In this document: in pieces, positions 19,001-27,687 of the stretch
How positions within the stretch are numbered: position 1 is the stretch's first letter
Layout: the number at the start of each line of letters is the position of its first letter
NCBI RefSeq assembly: GCF_947489565.1
Contig: NZ_CANLEA010000005.1
Coordinates: forward strand, 296,138-360,137
Length of the DNA stretch: 64,000 nucleotides
Direction of reading: 5' to 3'
Source: an uncultured Kordia sp.
GTDB taxonomy: Bacteria; Bacteroidota; Bacteroidia; Flavobacteriales; Flavobacteriaceae
Notes under the pieces: model-generated
What the model saw: the letters and a program-made list of their open reading frames with translations, nothing else
Told to the model about the DNA's origin: nothing
Databases searched by the model: none
Made by a program: the position numbers and the translations under genes

Positions 19001-20481
19001 AAGAAAATACTGCACTCGATTTTGAGCAATGTCAAGACTTAGGGTACTTTTCGCTTCAATTCATTACTCGTTTTATCCTCGAAAAAATAAGTTACGAAAC
19101 CTTAAAAATAGATGTTTTAGGAAACGATCTTTTCAACGTATACGGTAATGAGACCGTGAATTATAATTTTTGTACACTTCTAGCGGCAGTAAAAACAATT
19201 CCGAAAGAATACAAACATGTTACGTGTCGCTTCATAGAATATTCAAGCGAATCTAATTCATCAACACTATTAAATACGCTTATTAATAACCAATTTGCTT
19301 TTCAAAGTGGTGAAAACGTATTGGCAATTCGCGGAGAAAAAGCGTGGACATTATATCACGATAAAATTCAAATAAACGATCATCAACAAACAACGGTTTT
19401 TGAAGAAAATGGTTGTTACCTTATAACAGGAGCTAGTGGTGGAGTAGGACAAGTAATTTCTAAATTTTTACTTGCCGAATATAACGCGAAATTAATTTTA
19501 GTTGGACGAAGCGAAGTTTCTGCATCCTTGAGTGCTATTTTAAGCGAAAAAGTTAAATACGTACAATCAAATATTGAAGACGAAAAACGTCTACAAGAAG
19601 GTGTAAAACAAGCGATGACTGAATTAAATGAAACTACTATAAACGGAGTTTTTCATACAGCTGGTATTGGAGATTATTTTGGACTCATCAAAGATAGATC
19701 ACGAAGCAATTGCGAAACCATATTTTCACCGAAAATTGAAGGTTCTGTAGTTCTTAATAAAGTTTGTAAAGAATACAATCCGACATTCTTAATGCTTTTC
19801 TCTTCGTTAGCTGCTCTTAAAAATCCTTTCGGTCAAATAGGATATGCTGCGGCGAATACGTATCAAAACTTCATGGCAAAAAATGAAAGTGCTACAACTA
19901 AGATTGTAAGTGTTTTGTGGGATACTTGGAAGGAAAGCGGAATGGCTTTAAAATCAGACGAACGCATTTCAACAAATACGGCAAAAGTTTTAGACACAGG
20001 AATTTCTGATGTAGAAGGTATGGCTTGTATACAGTTTGCACTTCAATCAAACCAAAAAGAAGTCATTGTTTCAACGATTCCAATTGAAAGATTCAAAGCG
20101 GAAGCAGAAAGTCATACACTATTTGCTGTTGAAGCAATGATCAATGAAGAAGCAGCCAATCAGCAGTACTCTGCACGTCCAAATATAAATATCGAATACA
20201 TAGCACCAAAAACAGAATTAGAAATACAAATTGCCGAATTGTGGATTGCATTTTTCGGATACGATAAAATTGGATTAAAAGATGATTTCTTCGAATTAGG
20301 AGGCGATTCTTTAAAAGCCATGACCATTCTAAAAAGAATCGAACAGATAACTGGTTTAGAAATAAAACTAAAAGAATTCTATGGTTCACCAACGGTAGAA
20401 AGTATTGCAAAAGAAATTCAGATTTTTCAAGAAACACAAGAGATACAGCAAGTTACTTCAGGTAATATGTTAAGGATATAG
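16036..20481 (+). CDS. Type I polyketide synthase module, KS-AT-KR-ACP
   Basis: Single extension module of 1481 residues. The KS (1-420) has the full triad: Cys168 in TACSSSL, His304 in HGTGT, His342 in MGHLDAA. The AT (about 515-800) has nucleophile Ser609 in GLSQG. Its specificity block reads IASH at 705-708, nearer the YASH than the HAFH pattern, so methylmalonyl is possible, but the call is weak. The KR (about 1120-1310) has the NADPH loop TGASGGVGQ near 1132, catalytic Ser in FSSLAA near 1257 and Tyr1270. The ACP has Ser1425 in GGDSLKA. No DH or ER is present, so the module should leave a beta-hydroxyl. It starts 6 bp after one NRPS and ends 2 bp before another, showing translational coupling in a mixed line. 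The last part of its ACP is duplicated as a relic about 7.2 kb downstream. Confidence 0.96.
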   Translation: MKQQNRKKDIAIIGMSCKFSSTENLADYWESLINGDELIEVVEDETNENPAFVDVHSRMRDVESFDYAFFGYTKDEAKVMDPQIRVMHEQAWLAFENAGYDISKYKKQVGVFLSASDNLNWRANTLINSVDNVDFFKVKQLSNKNFLSTLISYSLNLRGPSYYIDTACSSSLSSIHIACRNLLMGECSMALAGGVSINTHVEKGYEYAEGMILSKDGHCRAFDADSSGTISGEGVGVVVLKRYEEAVRDGDHIYAVIRSSAANNDGKRKVGYTAPSIGGQSDCITLAHKIAGIQPNEVSYVEAHGTGTKIGDVIEIESLNKAFQFDTNHKCAVGSVKSNMGHLDAAAGVAALIKTSLMLEHELLVPSLHFKSPNPEVNFKSGPFFVNTETKPWQATEINKPLLAGVSSFGIGGTNVHVLLESYEKAAQPESSPKTALITYSAASESSVNAYEKELSRFIKENESAQLQAISQSLNTGRKTFDYRKYIVVESNNGEYSFKYGNLNIASGAKDGKIAFAFSGQGTQYYQMGKDLYESEPSFREMMDKGFAILSKNSSVDYKGILGYTDRTYDPEFIHNTLNTQPLLFLFEYCIAKLLMNLGVQPSMLIGLSQGEYCAACLSGVFSFEDGLRIMEKRAELMDSIEKGTMVAVNAPYTDVAALLPPEIQVAVINTATSCVISGTKESVQNTLPILEERNFDYTVLKISIASHSKMMEPILEEFAAFFHDIPLQAPQIPFISSSTGAFISDENATSAAYWAKHIRNSVNFLLGSQEIIRSNPSCVIEISPGASISNLIQQNNPEADTTVFLQSVRNAKEVNNDYSQMLQLVGQLWQNGISVNWDSFYNNKKYTKVPCPTYCFDKYKFNARVNVFEALGGFNTNLLSGPGNQPKDWLYKENWKEISVQPHAANTDSDWVICFVNEHSISQNIKESFKNFAGDLYMIQHGTHFEQTASNIITINPKRSEDYAKLGELLSTSINGGHGTIIHSWSIQENTALDFEQCQDLGYFSLQFITRFILEKISYETLKIDVLGNDLFNVYGNETVNYNFCTLLAAVKTIPKEYKHVTCRFIEYSSESNSSTLLNTLINNQFAFQSGENVLAIRGEKAWTLYHDKIQINDHQQTTVFEENGCYLITGASGGVGQVISKFLLAEYNAKLILVGRSEVSASLSAILSEKVKYVQSNIEDEKRLQEGVKQAMTELNETTINGVFHTAGIGDYFGLIKDRSRSNCETIFSPKIEGSVVLNKVCKEYNPTFLMLFSSLAALKNPFGQIGYAAANTYQNFMAKNESATTKIVSVLWDTWKESGMALKSDERISTNTAKVLDTGISDVEGMACIQFALQSNQKEVIVSTIPIERFKAEAESHTLFAVEAMINEEAANQQYSARPNINIEYIAPKTELEIQIAELWIAFFGYDKIGLKDDFFELGGDSLKAMTILKRIEQITGLEIKLKEFYGSPTVESIAKEIQIFQETQEIQQVTSGNMLRI

Positions 20482-20483
20482 GT

Positions 20484-23400
20484 ATGATAGACTTCTTAAA
20501 AAAATTAAAACAACAACATATAAGCCTTGCAGTTGAAGGAGACGAATTACTTGTCTCTTATCAAACCGATGAAATCGATGCTGTAACGGTTCAAGCCATC
20601 CGAGATAACAAACAGGAACTCATTACGTTCCTGAAAAAATATGCTATAGGAAAAGATAATACTGCGATTCCTAAAATTCAAAAGCAAGAAAGTTATCCTA
20701 TCTCAGATGCGCAAAGAAGAATATGGGTGTTGTGTCAATTTGAAGAAGTCTCCCGAGCCTATAACATGTCAGTACAAACAGATATTTCTGGTTCGCATGA
20801 TTATAAAAAGCTTATAAAAGCAATAGGCTGCATGATTGAAAGGCATGAAATATTAAGAACAAATTTTAGAGAAGATCATACTGGAGAAATTCGACAATGG
20901 ATCAAACCAATTGATAAAATAGAAATTTCGTTTGATTTTGAAGATGTAAGAAATAAAAAAGAGCCGCTACGTTATGTAAACGAATTTATTAAAAATGATT
21001 CCTACATTCTTTTTGATCTAGAATATGGAATGCTTCTAAGAGGACGTATTTTTCAATTAAGTGATGATGTATTCAAAATTTACATGAATAAGCATCATAT
21101 CATTGGAGACGGATGGTCAGAAGGAATCTTTATAAAAGAGCTTACAGTATTTTATGAAAGTTTACTAAAAGAACAAGATCCTAAACTAACTCCGTTAAAA
21201 ATTCAATACAAAGACTATACTTCTTGGCAGTTAGATCAGATGAATAAAGACATTTGGAAAAAGCAAGAAGAATATTGGTTAGAACATCTCTCAGGGAAAT
21301 TGCCAGTATTAGATTTGCCTACAAACAAAATTAGACCTACTGTTAGAACAAGTAATGGGAAAAGTTTAAAAGTGTTTATTCCGTATGAAACTACATCTAA
21401 ATTACTGTCTTTTGGATTGGACAACAAAGGAAGTTTATTTTCGAGTATTTTCTCTATTTGGTACTTGGTATTTCATAAATATACAAATGACAAAGACATT
21501 ATTTTGGCGTCACCGCTAGCAGGAAGAGCGCATCCCGATCTTGAAAATCAATTAGGTTTTTATGTGAATATGATTGCGTTGCGAAACAAAATTGACGTAG
21601 AACAAACATGTTTAGATTTTTACAAACGTACTACAGATATTTTATTGTCTGGAATCGAAAACCAAATGTATCCTTTTGATAAACTTATTGAATCCTTAGA
21701 AGTAGCACGTGATATCAGTAGAAATCCAGTATATAATGTAATGATTTCTTTGATGAATGCAGGTGATGTTCACAAAAAAACAAACTATGATCATACCGAA
21801 GCTATAGATAAATTAACAATTATTGATGATGGATATTTTATGTCTAAATGGGACATGGAAATCGCCTTTAAAGAATTAGATGGATATCTTTCTTGTGATA
21901 TCATTTTCAATCCAGATGTATATGAGCAAAGTTTGATAGAAAACATCATTCGCCACTATCATGAAATTATGGTTTCTGTAATTGACAATCCGCATCAAAA
22001 AATAAAAGACATTGATTTCTTGCTTCCCGCAGAGCGAGAAGAATTATTGGAATTCAATACAAATCATGTAGAAGAAACCAAACTAAAAGGATTTTCTACG
22101 ATTCTAGAAGCATTTCAAGAGCAAGTTAATATTCGTCCAGAAGCAACTGCTTTAGTTTCAGGAGAATCATTAAGCTATGCAGAAGTGGCTTCACTGTCCA
22201 ATCAATTTGCCAATTACCTGCAAAGTAATTATTCTATTGAAGAAAATACGATGATTGCCATGCAGCTTCCAAGAAACAACTGGATGGTCATTATAATTCT
22301 TGGAATTATGAAATCGGGAGCTGCGTACATTCCTATGGCACTTGATTTGCCTAAAAAACGAAGCGAATACATTCTAGAAAACAGTGGATGTTCACTATGT
22401 ATTGATGTTACTGAATTAAATGTCTTCTTAGAAAATCAATCGAAATACAGCGAAAAGGCACCTGAAATAACAATTTCTGCTGAACAACTAGCATATACAA
22501 TATATACTTCTGGAACGACGGGAACTCCAAAAGGAGTCATGTTAAAACATGAAAACCTGCTTAGTTTCCTACGAAATTTTGAAACCAACTTCCAATTTGA
22601 AAATGTTGATAAAATAGGAGCCACCACAAACTATACGTTCGATATTTCAATATTAGAACTCTTAGGCGGACTTGCTTATGGGAAATCAATTAGTGTATTT
22701 ACGGATGATGAAATTGCAGATCCGCATTTACTATTAGAGCGCATAGAAAACGATCAGCTTGACTTTTTGCAATTAACACCTTCTCGATTGCGACAACTTA
22801 CAGAAATCTCTCCGGTGTTACCAAAAAGTTTAAAAACCTTGATGTTAGGAGGAGAATTGTTACCACAATCACTATTTGACAAGCTATGTGAACACAACGA
22901 TCTTCATGTAATTCATGTATACGGACCAACGGAAACTACAATTTGGAGTACAAGCAATGTTCAGAAAAAAGGAAGTAGAGTAGTACTTGGAAAACCACTA
23001 TTTAACGAAGAAGTATACATACTTTCCGAAAACTTAAAACTAGTTCCCCGCGGTGTTGTTGGTGAAATATGTATCGCTGGTGAAGGTTTAGCGAAAGGAT
23101 ACATCAATGATGAAGAAAAAACCAATGATAAATTCATTGAAAATCCATTCAAAAAAGGCAGTAAAATGTACCGTACAGGTGATTTAGGAAAATGGACAAG
23201 AAACAATGAATTGGAATTTATTGGCAGAAAAGACAGTCAGTTAAAACTACGAGGTTACCGAATAGAATTAAAAGAAATAGAACATCTGTTAATGAATCAT
23301 GAAGGTGTTGGCGAAGCAGTGGTTGTTGCTGTTGATACTTCTAATAATGGAGACAAACAATTAGTAGCGTACGTAGTTTTAATAGAAGAACTATCAGATT

Positions 23401-23831
23401 TGGACTTAAGATTGTACTTAAGTGAACACTTACCAAATTATATGATTCCAGCGCTCTTTTCTTTTATTGACAAAATGCCGTTAAACGCCAATGGTAAAAT
23501 TGACAGAATACAGCTTGCAAAAGAAACTATCGAAGTAAAAAGTGCAGTCTATGAAGCTCCTAGAAACGAATTAGAAGAAGCATTGCTAGTTATCTGGGAA
23601 ACAGTTTTAGGATTAAAAAGAATAAGTATACATGACAGTTTTTTCCAGGTTGGAGGAAACTCATTAAACATCATAAAATTGCGTAAATCTGTCAATTTAC
23701 AGTTAAATCAAGATATCGACATTGTACAATTTTTTAACTATCCGACAATCAATTCAATGGCTGAATATATAAATGGGTTTACCAACGAAGAAGAACAAAA
23801 AGATCACGATTTAACAATATTAAAATTTTAA
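20484..23831 (+). CDS. NRPS single module, TubC-C-A-PCP (copy 1 of a tandem pair)
   Basis: 1115-residue NRPS module. It has a TubC docking domain (1-52), a C domain with HHIIGDG at 204-210, an A domain with YTSGTTGTPKG near 675 and YGPTETTIW near 815, and a PCP with Ser1060 in GGNSLNI. The A pocket reads by eye D-I-L-Q-M-G-V-I-W, closest to glycine codes. Residues of about 502-932 are almost identical to those of the module gene 7.2 kb downstream; I count about six substitutions over some 430 residues. The docking and C domains are similar but clearly more diverged. It begins 2 bp after the PKS stop codon. There is no tailoring or release domain. Confidence 0.95.
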   Translation: MIDFLKKLKQQHISLAVEGDELLVSYQTDEIDAVTVQAIRDNKQELITFLKKYAIGKDNTAIPKIQKQESYPISDAQRRIWVLCQFEEVSRAYNMSVQTDISGSHDYKKLIKAIGCMIERHEILRTNFREDHTGEIRQWIKPIDKIEISFDFEDVRNKKEPLRYVNEFIKNDSYILFDLEYGMLLRGRIFQLSDDVFKIYMNKHHIIGDGWSEGIFIKELTVFYESLLKEQDPKLTPLKIQYKDYTSWQLDQMNKDIWKKQEEYWLEHLSGKLPVLDLPTNKIRPTVRTSNGKSLKVFIPYETTSKLLSFGLDNKGSLFSSIFSIWYLVFHKYTNDKDIILASPLAGRAHPDLENQLGFYVNMIALRNKIDVEQTCLDFYKRTTDILLSGIENQMYPFDKLIESLEVARDISRNPVYNVMISLMNAGDVHKKTNYDHTEAIDKLTIIDDGYFMSKWDMEIAFKELDGYLSCDIIFNPDVYEQSLIENIIRHYHEIMVSVIDNPHQKIKDIDFLLPAEREELLEFNTNHVEETKLKGFSTILEAFQEQVNIRPEATALVSGESLSYAEVASLSNQFANYLQSNYSIEENTMIAMQLPRNNWMVIIILGIMKSGAAYIPMALDLPKKRSEYILENSGCSLCIDVTELNVFLENQSKYSEKAPEITISAEQLAYTIYTSGTTGTPKGVMLKHENLLSFLRNFETNFQFENVDKIGATTNYTFDISILELLGGLAYGKSISVFTDDEIADPHLLLERIENDQLDFLQLTPSRLRQLTEISPVLPKSLKTLMLGGELLPQSLFDKLCEHNDLHVIHVYGPTETTIWSTSNVQKKGSRVVLGKPLFNEEVYILSENLKLVPRGVVGEICIAGEGLAKGYINDEEKTNDKFIENPFKKGSKMYRTGDLGKWTRNNELEFIGRKDSQLKLRGYRIELKEIEHLLMNHEGVGEAVVVAVDTSNNGDKQLVAYVVLIEELSDLDLRLYLSEHLPNYMIPALFSFIDKMPLNANGKIDRIQLAKETIEVKSAVYEAPRNELEEALLVIWETVLGLKRISIHDSFFQVGGNSLNIIKLRKSVNLQLNQDIDIVQFFNYPTINSMAEYINGFTNEEEQKDHDLTILKF
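21987..23280 (+). repeat. Near-identical A-domain tract, copy 1
   Basis: About 1.29 kb covering the end of the C domain and most of the A domain is nearly identical in DNA to 29191-30484, at a constant offset of 7204 bp with no indel seen. Differences are scattered single bases, while flanking C-domain and PCP sequence is much more diverged. This pattern fits recent gene conversion between tandem module genes. Confidence 0.9.
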
Positions 23832-23876
23832 AAACAATGAGTTTTAAAAACAACGAAATAAATATATGTACGTAAT

Positions 23877-26800
23877 ATGAACAAACCAATAGCCATCATA
23901 GGAGTTTCATTCAAATTGCCTGGTATTGATACATGGGAAGACCTTGAAAATTCAATATCAAGTAAGAATGTATGTATTGGAGACGCACCTGAAAATAGGA
24001 AAGCGGATATCTTTCCATTTACTGGTGAATTCGATATACTCGATAGTGGCTTCTTAAGTGAAATAGATAAATTTGATAACTGCTATTTCAACTTTTCAAA
24101 AAAAGAAGCCGTACGTATGTCTCCAGAGCATCGCTTTACATTGATGCATTCCCTAAAGGCATTTTATGACGCTGGCTATACGGAAGAAAACTTAAAAGAG
24201 TCAAACACAGGTTTTTTCTATCCAACAAATGATTCAACGTATAATGAATTGGTTCCAGAAAACGCAGGATTACTAGATGTAATAAGTGGTTTTGAAGGAA
24301 CAAGAGTCGCTAATTTCTTAGATTTAAGAGGACCCATACTTTCGGTAAACACTACCTGTTCTTCATCTTTAATGGCAATTGATGTAGCATGTTCAAGTTT
24401 GCTACTAAACAACTGTACTATGGCAATGGTAGGCGGTGTAAAAATGGCAGTTCCTTCAAAGCAAGAAGTAAGGCACTCAAAAGTTTTATCGCCAACGTTT
24501 AAATGCAAGCCTTTTGACAAAGATGCAAATGGTACATTACCAGGTGAAGGAGTCGGTTTCTTAATCTTAAAACGATTAGAAGATGCTAAAAAAGACAACG
24601 ATCCTATTTATGCTGTCATTGAAGGAAGTGGCGTTAATCACGGCGGTCAAAGAATCTCAACAATGACTTCACCAAGTGCTGAAGCGCAGACAGAAGTACT
24701 ATTAAAAGCATGGAAAAAAACAGAAATTAATCCAAATGAAATTACATATATAGAAGCGCATGGAACAGGGACTATTCTAGGAGATCCAATTGAATTTAAA
24801 GGGATAGAAAATGCGTTTGTTGAAACAAAAGAGACAAATCATACGTGTTATATCAGTTCTTTTAAAGGACAAATTGGACACTTGGATACGCTCTCTGGCT
24901 TGGCATCAGTTATTAGGTTGATAGGAGGTATGAACTCGAAAAAATATCCGATTCAAGCAGGATTTGAAACCTTGAACCCTTTTATAGAATCAAATACAAA
25001 CACACTTAAAGTTGTAAATGAAAAAATAGATTGGAAAGCCAAAAATAACAGACGTGTAGGCGGTGTGAGTTCTTTTGGACTCTCAGGAACCAATGTTCAC
25101 TTATTAGTATCAAAGGAAGATGAAAATTTCAATGCAAAAGAAGATGTAGCGTTAAAATTCATACAACTCAGTGAAAAAACTGCTTCACGAATGTCTTCTT
25201 TAAAAAAGCATCTAGTAAATTATTTAGAAACTAAAAAGAACATACATACTAGATTATTTGCCAACAAAATCAACAGATTATACACACAAAGAGATCTTTG
25301 CAAAGGCTATGTTTTTAGAACAAAAGAGGAGTTAATATTACAGTTTAGGGAAGAAACAATTGAAAATATTGAGACAAAGGATTTCTTTTTAGTAAACCTA
25401 GAAATTCTAAATTATAAGAAGGAATTAATAGAAGAAATTACCCAAGAAAATATACTCATTCGCGAATTGTGGAATACACTTTTGGATGAGAATCCGAACG
25501 TAGCCATCGAAATAGGAAAAAATGAATCACTTCGAAATGTCGTTTTTCAATATGCATTGCTTAAATATCTAACAAATTCAATACAAGGAGAATTAAAGGT
25601 AATTACCTCAGAAAAGAATAATTATGCTCAGAAATTGTTAACGGGTGAGATAACACTTGACGAATTACTTCATGTAGAAATTGATTCAGAAAGTAAGATT
25701 GAAACTCCTTTCAATTACGAGAAATTTCTATCGTATATAAATTCCACTTACGAAAACAAAAAATTAGTTGTTGTTGGATTTACAAATAACTCACTATTAG
25801 AAAAACTATTCATATCGGGGGAAATCAAATACATACAAGGAGATTTTCAAGTAGCGAATCGATATCACATATTCAAAGAAATTGTAGAAGCAGGAAACAA
25901 AGCATTACAAGTTGAAAATACACCTCACATATTTAAAGATTTAGGATTACCAATATTTGAATTGGAACGTTGTTGGCATGAGAAACCAACACAAACAATC
26001 AGCAAGGAAAAAAATAAAGAGCAAGTAAAACTTAGAAAAGAAGTAACTGAGCAGGATATTAAATCGACATTGAGAGAAATTTGGGAAAAAACCCTCGAAA
26101 TAGATGATTTTACCGAGCAAGACGATTTCTTTTCTTTAGGAGGAAGTTCGCTCACAGGCTTAGATGTTATCACGGAATTAGAAAGAAAATATGATATAAT
26201 TATAAACTATCAGGACATTTTCGATTTCCCAACATTTGACAGTCAAGTGAAGCTAACACAAACTCTTTTACAGGAAGAAGCTATTACAAAAATTGAGGAA
26301 GTTGAAGCCAAAGATACGCTTGTAAAAACGACAGCAGCTAGTTATCAGAAACTTCTAGATTCTTTTGAAACAATAGACAAAGGAGAAAAATTAAACGCGC
26401 AAAATATTTTAATAACTGGAGGCACAGGTTTTTTGGGCGCATTTTTAATACATAGATTACTCGAAGTTACCGAAGCTCATTTGTATGTGCTAACAAGGTC
26501 TACTAGTGAAGAAGAGGCTTCAATCAGATTTTGGAAACGATTTTCAAGTTATTTTAACCTAACTTCTTCAGATAGAATTACGGTACTAAAAGGAGATATT
26601 CTTACAAAAAATCTATCTCCCGAATTGGTAAATATCAATATTGACACAGTGTATCATGCTGCCGGAGTTGTTTCGCATTTTGGAAAAATAAAGCAATCCT
26701 TAGACATTAATTTCAACGGAACGAAGCATGTAATGGATTGGTCTATTGCTAATAACATTACGTATTTCAATCATTTCTCAACGATTGCTGTATCTGGATT

Positions 26801-27488
26801 AACGGCAGATGAAACGTTACAATACTATGAAACAGATCTTGATTACGGTCAGGTTTTTTCAAATCATATCTATAGTAAATCCAAATTCCTATCTGAAAAA
26901 TATGTCTCCGAACACAAGGGGGAAATTGCTGTAAACATATTCCGTTTAGGAAATATTGGAGGTAGATTTTATGATGGTCTTTTTCAACACAACATCAACC
27001 AAAACAATATTTATACAGAATTAACAGCGCTCGCAAAAATTGGAATGTATTCAAAATCAATAGAAAACATATCAATGGATTTGATTCCAATTGATACAAC
27101 AATTAAAAACTTAGTTGACTTGTCGTTACTAGAAAATAAAAAACTAAACACATTTCATTTATTCTTAAAAGACACTTATAAAGTTTCTGATGTAGCAAAA
27201 GAACTCAATAACAACGGAATTCAAATAGAATTAGTAGATGACATTACATTACAAAATAGAATAGAAACACTAAATGAAAAAAGTGCTAAAGATCAAGAAT
27301 TCAGCACTGTGAAAAAACTATTCTATACAAATCGAAATCAAAGAGGTCTGGACGATTTTAGATCTCCAGAAATCAGCATCGAGGCAACTAACAAATACTT
27401 GCACAAGCAAGGAATTAAATACCAATATGACAGAAAACAATATTTATATAATACCATAAACTATTTAGTAAAAAACAATCTAATATAA
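23877..27488 (+). CDS. AT-less PKS module with reductive release: KS-(AT remnant)-ACP-thioester reductase
   Basis: 1203 residues. The KS (1-420) keeps Cys161 (TTCSSSL, Thr instead of the usual Ala), His295 (HGTGT) and His335 (IGHLDT). Residues 420-705 hold no GHSxG acyltransferase. The ends still look like the linkers that flank an AT: FIQLSEKTASRMSSLKKHL after the KS, and LPIFELERCW where modules usually have LPTYPFER..W. The catalytic AT core therefore seems deleted. The ACP has Ser758 (GGSSLTG). A thioester reductase (SDR fold, about 840-1203) has TGGTGFLG near 848 and Tyr999/Lys1003 of YxxxK. It should release the chain as an aldehyde or alcohol with NAD(P)H. The module must be loaded in trans, perhaps by the AT of the preceding PKS. 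It starts 45 bp after the NRPS; a further NRPS follows although this is a release module, so gene order and biosynthetic order may differ. Confidence 0.92.
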   Translation: MNKPIAIIGVSFKLPGIDTWEDLENSISSKNVCIGDAPENRKADIFPFTGEFDILDSGFLSEIDKFDNCYFNFSKKEAVRMSPEHRFTLMHSLKAFYDAGYTEENLKESNTGFFYPTNDSTYNELVPENAGLLDVISGFEGTRVANFLDLRGPILSVNTTCSSSLMAIDVACSSLLLNNCTMAMVGGVKMAVPSKQEVRHSKVLSPTFKCKPFDKDANGTLPGEGVGFLILKRLEDAKKDNDPIYAVIEGSGVNHGGQRISTMTSPSAEAQTEVLLKAWKKTEINPNEITYIEAHGTGTILGDPIEFKGIENAFVETKETNHTCYISSFKGQIGHLDTLSGLASVIRLIGGMNSKKYPIQAGFETLNPFIESNTNTLKVVNEKIDWKAKNNRRVGGVSSFGLSGTNVHLLVSKEDENFNAKEDVALKFIQLSEKTASRMSSLKKHLVNYLETKKNIHTRLFANKINRLYTQRDLCKGYVFRTKEELILQFREETIENIETKDFFLVNLEILNYKKELIEEITQENILIRELWNTLLDENPNVAIEIGKNESLRNVVFQYALLKYLTNSIQGELKVITSEKNNYAQKLLTGEITLDELLHVEIDSESKIETPFNYEKFLSYINSTYENKKLVVVGFTNNSLLEKLFISGEIKYIQGDFQVANRYHIFKEIVEAGNKALQVENTPHIFKDLGLPIFELERCWHEKPTQTISKEKNKEQVKLRKEVTEQDIKSTLREIWEKTLEIDDFTEQDDFFSLGGSSLTGLDVITELERKYDIIINYQDIFDFPTFDSQVKLTQTLLQEEAITKIEEVEAKDTLVKTTAASYQKLLDSFETIDKGEKLNAQNILITGGTGFLGAFLIHRLLEVTEAHLYVLTRSTSEEEASIRFWKRFSSYFNLTSSDRITVLKGDILTKNLSPELVNINIDTVYHAAGVVSHFGKIKQSLDINFNGTKHVMDWSIANNITYFNHFSTIAVSGLTADETLQYYETDLDYGQVFSNHIYSKSKFLSEKYVSEHKGEIAVNIFRLGNIGGRFYDGLFQHNINQNNIYTELTALAKIGMYSKSIENISMDLIPIDTTIKNLVDLSLLENKKLNTFHLFLKDTYKVSDVAKELNNNGIQIELVDDITLQNRIETLNEKSAKDQEFSTVKKLFYTNRNQRGLDDFRSPEISIEATNKYLHKQGIKYQYDRKQYLYNTINYLVKNNLI

Positions 27489-27555
27489 AAAGAGATGCAT
27501 TTCAGCTAGACAACAAATCGAATTTATCAGTAAAAAAACAATCAATTTAAGCTAG

Positions 27556-27669
27556 GATGTTACAGAAAAAATAAAACAAATAACAGGATTACAAATAAAA
27601 TTAAAAAGATTCTACAGTACGCTAACTGTAGAAAGTATTGCAAAAGAAATACAAGAAGTTTCTAGGTAA
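27556..27669 (+). pseudogene. Relic of the 3' end of the PKS ACP, duplicated
   Basis: Read in frame, this stretch gives K-Q-I-T-G-L-Q-I-K-L-K-R-F-Y followed by T-V-E-S-I-A-K-E-I-Q and a stop. That matches the end of the ACP of the PKS at 16036-20481 (E-Q-I-T-G-L-E-I-K-L-K-E-F-Y, T-V-E-S-I-A-K-E-I-Q). In both places the fragment lies directly before a TubC-C-A-PCP gene. There is no start codon and an in-frame stop lies just upstream (27553-27555). It marks the left part of the segment that was copied when the NRPS module gene duplicated. Confidence 0.85.
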
Positions 27670-27687
27670 TACGCTAAGAATATAGTT

